Part shown: positions 8,015-14,612 of the stretch, piece after piece
Numbering within the stretch: position 1 is the stretch's first letter
Layout of the letters: each line of letters opens with the position of its first letter
IMG/VR virus record: IMGVR_UViG_3300017917_002068
Location: 62,001 to 126,000 of that record
Strand: one strand, 5' to 3'
DNA from: a virus
Length of the DNA stretch: 64,000 nt
Program-made: the position numbers and the translations under genes
The notes under the pieces: model-generated
Database searches by the model: none
Told to the model about the DNA's origin: nothing
What the model saw: the letters and a program-made list of their open reading frames with translations, nothing else

Positions 8015-8839
8015 TTGACAACAAAATTTACACCAGATCCTGTACTAAATGAAAAATTAGATACAGAATTTAAACCTAACGAATACAAAGATGCTTACGT
8101 TCCTTTAGACAAACAGGTCTATGTTAAAGCAGAAGATAAAAAAAGCGATGGGGCATATCTAGCTGATATTATCCGTGTTAAAATGAAACACGACGGCAAA
8201 AGATATTGGGCTGGAGACAATATCTCAGAATATGTCACTGAAGAAATGAAGCACAAGTTAATCGATGAAGCCACTGAAGCTTTCGAACTTGTATTAGATA
8301 GACTCTTAATTGATCGTGAAAGCGATCCTAACAGCCATGGAACAGCCCGCAGACTCGCAAAAATGTATTTCAACGAAATCATGTCAGGACGATATGAACC
8401 TAGTCCCGCAGCCACAGCGTTCCCAAATGATTCGGAGGACCGTTACGAAGGTATGTTGGTTGTTCGCAGTGAGCTTCGCAGTATGTGTAGCCATCATCAC
8501 CAGCCCGTTAATGGTGTTGCCTATATTGGTATTATTGCGGCTTCCAAGCTCATTGGACTCTCTAAATACACAAGGATCGCTCAGTGGTGCGCCCGACGTG
8601 GTACTCTCCAGGAGGAACTTGCTAATGATATTGCTCGCGAGATCGCCAAAGCTACAGGAGCCACAGACGTAGGCGTATATGTACAGGCTACTCACGGTTG
8701 CTGTGAGAATCGTGGTATTATGGCACACAGTTCTTTGACGCAGACTACAGTATTAAAGGGTGCGTTTAAAGATGACCCAGGTACGAAGAAAGAATTCTTC
8801 GACAACATTAAACTACAACAGGACTTTGCCCCACGATAA
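8015..8839 (+). CDS. folE: GTP cyclohydrolase I
   Basis: Converts GTP to 7,8-dihydroneopterin triphosphate, the first step of both folate and 7-deazaguanine synthesis. The zinc and active-site segments are present: C158-S-H-H-H (residues 158-162) matches the CEHH motif, GLSKYTRIAQW (181-191) matches the conserved GLSK/R helix, and ATHGCCENRG (225-234) supplies the third zinc cysteine. At 274 residues it is longer than many FolE proteins because of an N-terminal extension of about 70 residues. The start is a TTG at 8015 with GGAGA ten bases upstream; no in-frame ATG fits. With QueE and DpdA it probably feeds DNA-base modification. Confidence 0.93.
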   Translation: MTTKFTPDPVLNEKLDTEFKPNEYKDAYVPLDKQVYVKAEDKKSDGAYLADIIRVKMKHDGKRYWAGDNISEYVTEEMKHKLIDEATEAFELVLDRLLIDRESDPNSHGTARRLAKMYFNEIMSGRYEPSPAATAFPNDSEDRYEGMLVVRSELRSMCSHHHQPVNGVAYIGIIAASKLIGLSKYTRIAQWCARRGTLQEELANDIAREIAKATGATDVGVYVQATHGCCENRGIMAHSSLTQTTVLKGAFKDDPGTKKEFFDNIKLQQDFAPR

Positions 8840-8849
8840 GGAGATAATC

Positions 8850-9344
8850 ATGGCAAATTGGAAGGTATCACCGTATTACAAAAAATCTTGCGAAGAGCAC
8901 GAACAGTATTTCAAAGACGGTCAAATGATCGTTCGAAAAACGGGTTATAGAGGGGCAAGTTTTTATGTAGAAACCACCGACGATAATCCTCCAGAATTTG
9001 AATTTGATTTTGTTCCCGGTGGTGATGGTCGCAAAGACAGCATTGACATGTATAACTGTTATGGCAACAACATCGAGAACGTTGAATTAGATTCGATGTG
9101 GGACGGCTGTTGGGAAGATATTGAGTTTCCGGAAGAGTTCGACGAAGATGAAAAAGAACGTCTAATGGAAATGATCGAAGAAGAAGGCATCTACGAAGTT
9201 CTTGAAGGTAACGAAGGATGGAGCCAGAATGAATGTCAAGCATGGATATGGGGTCCTATTCTTATCGAAGACGAGAACGGAAATCAGGTTCGTATCATTG
9301 TAGCTGACGAAGATGGCAATGTTGTGGATTACGAGGAAGAATAA
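8850..9344 (+). CDS. Acidic conserved phage protein
   Basis: A 164-residue, strongly acidic protein. The start at 8850 is chosen because AAGGAG stands just before the ATG (8838-8843); the frame is open 30 codons further up but would overlap folE. The N-terminal third is basic and aromatic (MANWKVSPYYKKSCEEHEQYF), the middle has FYVETTDDNPPEFEFDFVPGG, and residues 90-125 are Glu/Asp/Met-rich (FPEEFDEDEKERLMEMIEEE). The acidity could suit a DNA-mimic or inhibitor role, but that is speculation. Confidence 0.72.
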   Translation: MANWKVSPYYKKSCEEHEQYFKDGQMIVRKTGYRGASFYVETTDDNPPEFEFDFVPGGDGRKDSIDMYNCYGNNIENVELDSMWDGCWEDIEFPEEFDEDEKERLMEMIEEEGIYEVLEGNEGWSQNECQAWIWGPILIEDENGNQVRIIVADEDGNVVDYEEE

Positions 9345-9574
9345 TGAACTCTGCAGAACAAGCAACAGCATTTATAGATAGAGTAAAAAATCTTAGAACG
9401 TTTGAAGTTAAGCGTATATTAGACGAGCCTCTTGAATTTAGAGGTGGGCGCATTCCGTTTGATATCAAGGCTAATCAAGATTGTGCATGGTTCCAAGTCG
9501 TGGCTGTGTCTCAAAAAGAAGCCGAAGAAATGGTAGATCGTTGGATGCAAGGGGACGATGATTACTCCGCTTAA
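9344..9574 (+). CDS. Small protein, unknown function
   Basis: A 76-residue protein whose ATG overlaps the TAA of the preceding gene (TAATG). It contains two predicted helices flanking a strand (AFIDRVKNLRTFEVKRIL, WFQVVAVSQKEAEEMVDRW). No motif is recognised. It overlaps the DNA glycosylase gene by 17 bases, so the two are probably cotranslated. Confidence 0.65.
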   Translation: MNSAEQATAFIDRVKNLRTFEVKRILDEPLEFRGGRIPFDIKANQDCAWFQVVAVSQKEAEEMVDRWMQGDDDYSA

Positions 9575-9995
9575 AGACGAATTGATGGTACAGCAACAGT
9601 TACCATCAAAGGAGCCAAGAATTCGTGCATGGCAACATATGGTGGCAGTGATCATGTTAAACCAAACTGGCAGGAAACCTGTAAAAAAGGTATTGCCTCA
9701 ATTCCTAAATCGATGGTCACGACCTTCTCAGTTTATGAAAGCCAATCCAAGTGAGGTTCAAGAAGTAATCAAACCTTTGGGTATGTTAAATGTTAGAACT
9801 AAAAGATTGCTAAGAATGACTGTAGATTTCTTGACTTGGGACGGAAATGATGCTACAATGTTATATGGAATAGGAAAATACGGTAGTGACAGTTATGAAA
9901 TCTTTTTCAAACAAAACTACAGTGTAGAACCTACTGATAAAGAACTGAAGCGATATCTCGCTGAGGAGATTTTTAATGTTGCTGAAGCTACTTGA
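9558..9995 (+). CDS. MBD4-like DNA glycosylase (HhH-GPD)
   Basis: A 145-residue mini-glycosylase resembling the catalytic domain of the eukaryotic mismatch glycosylase MBD4. Matches in order are HMVAVIMLNQTGRK (27-40, MBD4-like xMVAxIxLNxTxGK), VIKPLGMLNVRTKRL (70-84), the helix-hairpin-helix GIGKYGSDSYEIFF (104-117) and PTDKEL, whose D127 aligns with the catalytic Asp of MBD4. This family removes thymine or uracil from T:G and U:G mismatches. No methyl-binding domain or FeS cluster is present. An in-frame ATG at 9585 is an alternative start. Context with dCMP deaminase and ThyX points to uracil/thymine control; substrate not proven. Confidence 0.82.
   Translation: MITPLKDELMVQQQLPSKEPRIRAWQHMVAVIMLNQTGRKPVKKVLPQFLNRWSRPSQFMKANPSEVQEVIKPLGMLNVRTKRLLRMTVDFLTWDGNDATMLYGIGKYGSDSYEIFFKQNYSVEPTDKELKRYLAEEIFNVAEAT
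9831..9859 (+). promoter_or_regulatory. Candidate internal promoter in the glycosylase gene
   Basis: TTGACT (9831-9836) and TACAAT (9854-9859) are 17 bases apart, inside the glycosylase reading frame and about 115 bases before the cupin ATG. It could give the cupin and phosphoribosyltransferase genes their own transcript. Being inside coding DNA with an imperfect -10, it may be chance. Confidence 0.35.
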
Positions 9996-10440
9996 ACGAC
10001 TAGGTCGCAAACGTATCATTTTTGATCGTGTGCATAACGAACCGTATCTGGAAAGATATTATCTCTTTCTGAAAGAACGAGAAAGTTTTCCTTTTAATGT
10101 GTTTTTACACAAATTTTTAAAAGGTGATCCAGATGATGTTCATGATCATCCTTGGCCATATGCTACACTTATCTTGAAAGGTGGCTACTATGAATGGGTT
10201 CCGCAATTTAATACAGACGGCACAAAGAGTTGCGAAGTTCGCCATTGGCGTGGCCCTGGTCATTTTCGTATTTGCAGTCCTAATAGCTATCATCGCATCG
10301 AATTAAAAGAAGGCGTAACTGCATGGACTTTGTTTATGCCTGGCCCTCACAAACGTGATTGGGGATTTTTAGTTAATAATAAATGGATTCAACACGAACA
10401 ATACCTTAAGGAAAGATATGAACAAGCTCGTAATCAGTAA
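9976..10440 (+). CDS. Cupin-fold protein
   Basis: A 154-residue protein with a single-domain cupin pattern: DPDDVHDHPWPYATLILKGGYYEW (about residues 51-74) holds the first histidine-rich metal motif, and HRIELKEGVTAWTLFMPGPHKRDWGF (about 106-131) the second beta half. Such small cupins bind Fe, Mn or Zn and act as isomerases, dioxygenases or sensors; the reaction here cannot be read from sequence. GAGGAG stands eight bases before the ATG. It overlaps the glycosylase gene at its start and the phosphoribosyltransferase gene at its end. Confidence 0.72.
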   Translation: MLLKLLERLGRKRIIFDRVHNEPYLERYYLFLKERESFPFNVFLHKFLKGDPDDVHDHPWPYATLILKGGYYEWVPQFNTDGTKSCEVRHWRGPGHFRICSPNSYHRIELKEGVTAWTLFMPGPHKRDWGFLVNNKWIQHEQYLKERYEQARNQ

Positions 10441-11005
10441 TGAGCAGTTAAAGGGGTTGATCTCTAAACTCTGTAGAGATATCTCAAACAGTGGTTGGCG
10501 TCCCGACTATGTGGTAGGAATTACACGAGGTGGATTGATTCCTGCTGTCATGATCAGTCATTATCTCGGTGTTCCTTGTGAAACTCTAAAAGTTAGCCTC
10601 AGAGACGGCGGAGAACCGGAAAGTAATCTTTGGATGGCTGAAGACGCTTATGGTTATGTTAGAGATGAACGAGTTGTTGAGGATGAAAACGATGTCGGAG
10701 CAATTCTGGAAGCTGCGTCCGATTTATTGGAAAACGGCGATCGATACAAAAATATCCTTATCGTCGATGATATCAACGATACTGGTTCTACATTTAATTG
10801 GATCATACAAGATTGGCCTAGCGGATGTTTTCCCCGCGATCCTTCATGGAACGACGTATGGAACAATAACGTTAAGTTTGCTGTATTAGTAGATAATCAA
10901 GCAAGCAAATGTAATGTAAAAATGGATTATTCTGCTATGGAAATCAACAAAGCAGAGAAAGATGTCTGGGTTGATTTTCCCTGGGAAGATTGGTGGGCGA
11001 AATGA
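10418..11005 (+). CDS. Phosphoribosyltransferase
   Basis: Type I phosphoribosyltransferase of 195 residues. The PRPP loop ILIVDDINDTGST (about 113-125) is textbook, and GITRGGLIPAVMISHYLGVP (34-53) is the N-terminal PPi-loop segment of xanthine/hypoxanthine-guanine types. It would join a purine-like base to PRPP. In a phage making 7-deazaguanines it might salvage guanine or an analogue, but the base is unknown. AAGGAAAG precedes the ATG, inside the end of the cupin gene. The C-terminus is Trp/Asp-rich (DVWVDFPWEDWWAK). Confidence 0.85.
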   Translation: MNKLVISNEQLKGLISKLCRDISNSGWRPDYVVGITRGGLIPAVMISHYLGVPCETLKVSLRDGGEPESNLWMAEDAYGYVRDERVVEDENDVGAILEAASDLLENGDRYKNILIVDDINDTGSTFNWIIQDWPSGCFPRDPSWNDVWNNNVKFAVLVDNQASKCNVKMDYSAMEINKAEKDVWVDFPWEDWWAK

Positions 11006-11229
11006 TTGATGCTAAAATAAAAATACATTGTACTGATAACGGTAAAGATGTAGATGCTCATATTCTTAATTACAAGCCCAAAGCCTTTTTAGAAGTAGCA
11101 TTTCAAACTGTAAAATTAAGAATGGTGTATAAAGAAAATACTCGAGTATTTTTTGGTAGCTTAATGGGCAGAGAGTTTGTTGTTAAAGAAGATGCGTTAC
11201 CAGGAGAACGTAAGGAGTACCAACGATGA
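11002..11229 (+). CDS. Small beta-rich protein
   Basis: A 75-residue protein starting in an ATGA overlap with the phosphoribosyltransferase stop; an in-frame GTG at 10990 is less likely. The sequence is an alternating strand pattern (AKIKIHCTDNG, FLEVAFQTVKLRMVYKENTRVFFGSLMGREFVV) typical of a small beta-barrel. Its stop overlaps the next gene. Function unknown. Confidence 0.66.
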   Translation: MIDAKIKIHCTDNGKDVDAHILNYKPKAFLEVAFQTVKLRMVYKENTRVFFGSLMGREFVVKEDALPGERKEYQR

Positions 11230-11627
11230 AACAAAACGACACCAATAAAGTAATGCTAGGACAACCTGCATTTATCGAAGATAGTAATGCACCATGGGAT
11301 AACGTTGTCGAAGAAGACTTTCACGTTAAGGTATTTTTAGACAAGTATCCTGTTACAGAAGGACATCTTCTATTTGTACCTAAATATAATACTGTTCATG
11401 TGTTAATGGATTGTTTTGAAACCGCTGTACAAGACGGAATCAAAAGAGTCCATGATGGAGAATGGGACGGATTCAACGTAGGTTTCAATTACGGTCAAGC
11501 TGCAGGTCAGACTGTTGAATGGCCGCATGTACATCTCATTCCACGACGTGCAGGAGATATGGAAGATCCTACAGGCGGTGTTCGTCATGTCATTCCAGAA
11601 AAAGGTAACTATAAAAAAGGAAAATAA
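11226..11627 (+). CDS. HIT-family protein
   Basis: Histidine-triad family protein of 133 residues, a group that hydrolyses or transfers nucleoside monophosphates. FLDKYPVTEGHLLFVPK (about 38-54) is the usual HIT strand region and GQTVEWPHVHLIPRR (about 91-105) the active-site strand. By alignment with GQSVxHxHxHxIPR the first histidine of the triad is replaced by Trp, while the middle (nucleophilic) and third histidines remain. This makes a nucleotide-binding or transferase role possible and leaves activity unsure. It starts in an ATGA overlap with the preceding stop. Confidence 0.85.
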   Translation: MKQNDTNKVMLGQPAFIEDSNAPWDNVVEEDFHVKVFLDKYPVTEGHLLFVPKYNTVHVLMDCFETAVQDGIKRVHDGEWDGFNVGFNYGQAAGQTVEWPHVHLIPRRAGDMEDPTGGVRHVIPEKGNYKKGK

Positions 11628-11628
11628 A

Positions 11629-11820
11629 ATGCAGGTACGAGTAAGTGAAAAAATTGGAACTTGTGGTTGTGGTCGTAGTCCTACCGGAGATTGTATCGGT
11701 TGGCACGGCCTAGAAGAAGGTGAATATAGAGAAAAACTTGCCGAGTGGGAATTAGAAGACTATAAACGTAGAGCTAAAGAAACTTGGAACGATTCATGTA
11801 CATCAGAGAGGAAAGAATGA
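11629..11820 (+). CDS. CDGSH-like mini-protein
   Basis: A 63-residue protein with the pattern CGCGRSPTGDCIGWHGL at residues 12-28. This closely follows the 2Fe-2S motif of CDGSH proteins (C-x-C-x2-S/T ... C-D-G-x-H): the three Cys and one His are kept, with IGW in place of DGS and one residue less between Ser and the third Cys. The rest is a charged helix (EEGEYREKLAEWELEDYKRRAKE). The ATG at 11629 has AAAAGGAAAA upstream and follows the HIT stop by one base. An FeS or zinc site is inferred from the motif only. Confidence 0.7.
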   Translation: MQVRVSEKIGTCGCGRSPTGDCIGWHGLEEGEYREKLAEWELEDYKRRAKETWNDSCTSERKE

Positions 11821-12020
11821 GAAAAGAAATTATTGGAACATTAAAGCAGCATTTTGAAGCACACATTCTAAAGCATAAAATGAATGTTGATATTATGTTA
11901 GCTAATCCTATGGCTATCCATGATCACACCGATCTTATGGATGCTATTGAGAAAGAAATAGATCAGATAGCAGAATACATGGATAAGCTAGAAGTCATGG
12001 AAAAATATTTCAGTGAATAA
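11817..12020 (+). CDS. Small helical protein
   Basis: A 67-residue protein starting in an ATGA overlap. It is nearly all helix, with histidines in the first half (LKQHFEAHILKHKMN) and a heptad-like second half (LMDAIEKEIDQIAEYMDKLEVMEKYF), suggesting a two-helix hairpin or dimerising coiled coil. I recognise the type as a recurrent hypothetical of T4-like aquatic phages. Function unknown. Confidence 0.68.
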   Translation: MRKEIIGTLKQHFEAHILKHKMNVDIMLANPMAIHDHTDLMDAIEKEIDQIAEYMDKLEVMEKYFSE

Positions 12021-12207
12021 AGTTACTGTCCCGTGGCAAAGTCAAACCAACGAATGGTGGAATGAGACCTGTGCCACAATCGTTGAACATTTTGGTCTTC
12101 CTGGCGGAAAATATGTAACTAACGTTAATACTGAATGTATGGATTTTATTTTTTATAATGATCATGATGCATTAATGTGTAAATTATTAGTAAGCGAGCA
12201 TGTGTGA
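12013..12207 (+). CDS. Small protein, unknown function
   Basis: A 64-residue protein with a GTG start at 12013 overlapping the previous gene by eight bases. It is Trp/His/Cys-containing (VPWQSQTNEWWNETCATIVEHFGLPGG) with a C-terminal strand (MDFIFYNDHDALMCKLLV). No metal motif is convincing. Supported by gene packing and by the GTGA coupling to the next gene. Confidence 0.6.
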   Translation: MNKVTVPWQSQTNEWWNETCATIVEHFGLPGGKYVTNVNTECMDFIFYNDHDALMCKLLVSEHV

Positions 12208-12449
12208 AAGAAAAAATCATCATAGGAATAGCTCTTATATTTTCTGTTTTAATTTTAGTGTTATCTGACTTTGGTCAAAACAGGACTGTAATTTATGATT
12301 GCCGAGATGCACATTGGCATCCAGATATCCCTATTGAAGTTAAAAGAGAATGCAGCAGATTAATGTATGAAGAATGGAAAAGAGAATACGATGAAAGAAA
12401 AAATGATCCGAGCTTACATGAAAACCGCAGAGATCTTCTCAGAACTTAG
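12204..12449 (+). CDS. Small membrane-anchored protein
   Basis: An 81-residue protein with GTG start overlapping the preceding stop. Residues 5-22 (IIIGIALIFSVLILVLSD) form one transmembrane helix or uncleaved signal anchor; the remainder is soluble and charged, with two cysteines (YDCRDAHWHPD, KRECSRLM) that could pair outside the membrane. A one-helix phage membrane protein may act in lysis or superinfection control, but nothing specific is visible. The dCMP deaminase gene starts inside it. Confidence 0.65.
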   Translation: MKEKIIIGIALIFSVLILVLSDFGQNRTVIYDCRDAHWHPDIPIEVKRECSRLMYEEWKREYDERKNDPSLHENRRDLLRT

Positions 12450-12864
12450 TCATGCTCGCAGATTACACGTAGGTGCCATTGTAGTTAAAGATGATAGAAT
12501 TATCTCTATTGGCTATAATGGTATGCCAGCAGGGTGGGACAATAATTGCGAGTACGAAGATATTGGATTTGGTGATGCAGTGTTTGGAGAGTCACAATCT
12601 CTAATTAATAGAGGGTTGAAAACAAGACCAGAGGTTTTACACGCAGAGTCAAACGCCATAGCAAAATTAGCTCGTAGTAACGAATCTGGTCTAGGTGCCG
12701 ATATCTTTATTACACACAGCCCCTGTATTGAATGTGCTAAACTAATTTTTCAAAGCGGTATTACTCGTGTTTGGTTTGGTGAAAATTATAGAAATACTGA
12801 CGGCATCGAATTTCTTAAAAAATCAGGAGTAAAAGTTGAACAATATGAAGACTTGGACTCTTAG
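12391..12864 (+). CDS. dCMP/deoxycytidylate deaminase
   Basis: Zinc-dependent deaminase that makes dUMP from dCMP, feeding thymidylate synthase (ThyX here). The zinc site is HAESNAIAKLA (the HAE motif, catalytic Glu) and PCIEC (the PCxxC motif), and the start shows SHARRLHVGAIVVKDDRI, the usual CDA-fold strand. Length 157 residues fits T4-type dCMP deaminase (193). The ATG at 12391 is chosen; 12367 and 12403 are alternatives. It overlaps the preceding membrane protein gene by 59 bases. Confidence 0.9.
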   Translation: MKEKMIRAYMKTAEIFSELSHARRLHVGAIVVKDDRIISIGYNGMPAGWDNNCEYEDIGFGDAVFGESQSLINRGLKTRPEVLHAESNAIAKLARSNESGLGADIFITHSPCIECAKLIFQSGITRVWFGENYRNTDGIEFLKKSGVKVEQYEDLDS

Positions 12865-13054
12865 CATAGAGGAAGATCCAATTTCCGGAGATGGTATTTT
12901 GACTTTTCCTCCGGACCTATTAAGTGAAGCAGGTTGGTCAGAAGGGGATAGTATTCACTGGATCGATAATCAAGACGGTTCTTGGAGTCTTGTCAAAGAA
13001 GAAGACTTGACAAACTTCATTAAAAAAGGTATAATAAAGAATGAGCAAAATTAA
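12845..13054 (+). CDS. AbrB/MazE-like small protein
   Basis: A 69-residue protein resembling a swapped-hairpin AbrB domain: GDGILTFPPDLLSEAGWSEG followed by DSIHWIDNQDGSWSLV is the usual pattern of strand, LP(P)-helix, GW/GD turn and strand. Such domains dimerise and bind DNA as transition-state regulators or antitoxins; no toxin partner is next to it. The ATG at 12845 is chosen over an in-frame TTG at 12836. The strong promoter of queE lies inside its last codons, so it could influence queE expression; that is inference. Confidence 0.68.
   Translation: MKTWTLSIEEDPISGDGILTFPPDLLSEAGWSEGDSIHWIDNQDGSWSLVKEEDLTNFIKKGIIKNEQN
13007..13035 (+). promoter_or_regulatory. Perfect sigma70 promoter of queE, leaderless geometry
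   Basis: TTGACA (13007-13012), spacer of 17 and TATAAT (13030-13035): both hexamers are full consensus. The ATG of queE at 13041 follows after five bases, so the mRNA should begin at or within a base or two of the start codon. The promoter lies inside the end of the AbrB-like gene. Confidence 0.85.
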
Positions 13055-13892
13055 AATCGCAGAGCTGTTTTACAGCATTCAAGGTGAAGGACGCTATATG
13101 GGTGTTCCTTCTGTTTTCTTACGTACATTTGGTTGTAACTTTAAATGTGCAGGCTTTGGTATGCCCAAAGGTGAATTAAGTAAAGAAATTGAAGATATCG
13201 CAGCTAGAGTTCATTACTTTAACAAATATGAAGAACTTCCATTGGTATCTACTGGCTGTGACAGTTATGCTAGTTGGGATCCACGTTTTAAAGACCTTTC
13301 ACCAATGCTCACAACAGACGCCATCGCAGAAAGATGTAGTGAGATTCTGCCTTTCGGTGAATGGAAAGACGAGCATTTAGTTATCACTGGCGGAGAACCT
13401 TTACTGGGTTGGCAACGTGCTTATCCAGATCTATTAGATCATCCTAAGATGAAAAATCTTAGAGAGATTACATTCGAAACTAATGGTACTCAAAAACTAA
13501 GCCCAGAATTTAAACAATATCTGCTTAATTGGGGTATGGAGAATCGAGGCTATCATAAATTAACATTTAGCGTCAGCGCCAAACTAAGCTGTTCTGGAGA
13601 AGAACGTCACGAGGCCATTAGACCGGACGTTGTATGCGAATACGAAGAAGTTGGTTATACATATCTTAAATTTGTCATTGCCACCGAGGAAGATGCAGAG
13701 GAAGCATTAGAAACTTTAGACATTTATCGTGCAGAGGGATTTAGTGGTCCTTGCTATTTGATGCCTGTGGGAGGTGTTGAAAGTGTTTATACATTGAATA
13801 ATCGCCGTGTAGCAGAACTAGCAATGAAAAACGGTCTTCGTTACAGCGACAGACTGCAAGTGCCTTTGTTTAAAAATGAGTGGGGTACATAA
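13041..13892 (+). CDS. queE: 7-carboxy-7-deazaguanine synthase
   Basis: Radical SAM enzyme turning 6-carboxytetrahydropterin into 7-carboxy-7-deazaguanine. The family opening IAELFYSIQGEGRYMGVPSVFLRTFGC (residues 6-32) and VITGGEPLL (the GGE SAM motif) are clear. The cluster cysteines are unusual: C32 and C36 fit CxxxC, but the third position is Phe; C73 in TGCDSYASWD, after a 36-residue insertion, is the likely third ligand. Length 283 is greater than the usual 210-240. It has its own consensus promoter and no Shine-Dalgarno sequence. Together with FolE and DpdA it supports 7-deazaguanine DNA. Confidence 0.93.
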   Translation: MSKIKIAELFYSIQGEGRYMGVPSVFLRTFGCNFKCAGFGMPKGELSKEIEDIAARVHYFNKYEELPLVSTGCDSYASWDPRFKDLSPMLTTDAIAERCSEILPFGEWKDEHLVITGGEPLLGWQRAYPDLLDHPKMKNLREITFETNGTQKLSPEFKQYLLNWGMENRGYHKLTFSVSAKLSCSGEERHEAIRPDVVCEYEEVGYTYLKFVIATEEDAEEALETLDIYRAEGFSGPCYLMPVGGVESVYTLNNRRVAELAMKNGLRYSDRLQVPLFKNEWGT

Positions 13893-14182
13893 TGGAATTA
13901 TGGCAAAAAGTCAAAGACTTTTGGATTCGTAGTTATACCAGTGACCGTCGTGCATTCTATTATGAAACTATTGCCAGTATCTGTGTTTTTATTTCAATGA
14001 CATGGATTAGTGTAACTGCACAACATCCTCCAATGCACTTAATTTACCCTATTAGTTTTGTTGGTGCAGTTTTTAGTATTGCTAGTTTTCTTAGGCGAGG
14101 TGCAGGATGGCCGTTGGTCATGACCTGCTATTTTGCCTGCTTACACGTTTTCGGCTTTGGCCGTGCTATGGGATGGTATTAA
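13892..14182 (+). CDS. Small integral membrane protein
   Basis: A 96-residue protein with start in TAATG overlap with the queE stop. Three hydrophobic segments are visible: about residues 26-43 (TIASICVFISMTWISVTA), 48-66 (MHLIYPISFVGAVFSIASF) and 72-90 (GWPLVMTCYFACLHVFGFG), separated by short loops; the N-terminus is soluble and basic. The layout resembles nicotinamide/riboside-transporter fragments or a small phage membrane protein; no family is certain. Confidence 0.7.
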   Translation: MELWQKVKDFWIRSYTSDRRAFYYETIASICVFISMTWISVTAQHPPMHLIYPISFVGAVFSIASFLRRGAGWPLVMTCYFACLHVFGFGRAMGWY

Positions 14183-14183
14183 A

Positions 14184-14612
14184 ATGAAAAAATGGTTGAA
14201 AAAAATCACAGGAATTGAAAAATTAGAACAAGAAAAAGAAGAAGCACTTGCTCGAGTAGCAGAAGCCAAAGTTCGAGAGGAAGAAGCTAAAAAAGCAGAA
14301 GAATTAGCAAAGCTGAGTCCAAAAGAAAGAGCCACTGCTAAGGGTGAGCCGTATATCGCAGTGTTAGATACCAAAGTAAATCCGGAAAATATTCGGAACG
14401 GCTTTTTTGAACTTGACTGGAATGACCAATTTGTGCTACAATTAAAACAAGAAGGTTACGGTTTTGACGGAGATCCCGAAGAAGAAATCGTTGATCGTTG
14501 GTTTCGAGATATTGTAAGGCAAATGCTTGAGCAAGAAGGTATGGACACAAATAGGCCCGCAGGTTACATTAACGTAATTCCGATTAATCAAAAACAATCA
14601 GAAGTTTCATGA
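14184..14612 (+). CDS. Coiled-coil phage protein
   Basis: A 142-residue protein beginning one base after the previous stop. Residues 10-50 are an uninterrupted charged coiled coil (EKLEQEKEEALARVAEAKVR onward), followed by a conserved globular segment PYIAVLDTKVNPENIRNGFFELDWN and a C-terminal region with EEEIVDRWFRDIVRQML. I recognise the globular part as a recurrent protein of T4-like aquatic phages; role unknown. The RNase H gene starts in its stop codon (ATGA). Confidence 0.75.
   Translation: MKKWLKKITGIEKLEQEKEEALARVAEAKVREEEAKKAEELAKLSPKERATAKGEPYIAVLDTKVNPENIRNGFFELDWNDQFVLQLKQEGYGFDGDPEEEIVDRWFRDIVRQMLEQEGMDTNRPAGYINVIPINQKQSEVS

Noticed and set aside
7981-8055. ATG at 7981 as start of folE
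   Set aside because: It is in another frame and stops after 24 codons; the TTG at 8015 with GGAGA is the only start that fits.
8119-8728. Opposite-strand and alternative frames overlapping folE
   Set aside because: They mirror a well-conserved FolE gene and hold no recognisable motif.
12204-12449. Holin call for the membrane protein
   Set aside because: Only one transmembrane helix and no endolysin nearby; function left open.
2747-13892. QueD or QueC among the small genes
   Set aside because: None shows the QueD zinc histidines or the QueC ATP-loop (SGGxDS) motif; the pathway is incomplete in this window.
14413-14442. TTGACT-N18-TGC-TACAAT inside the 14184 gene
   Set aside because: Plausible extended -10 for RNase H but 167 bases upstream and inside a reading frame; not enough support to list.
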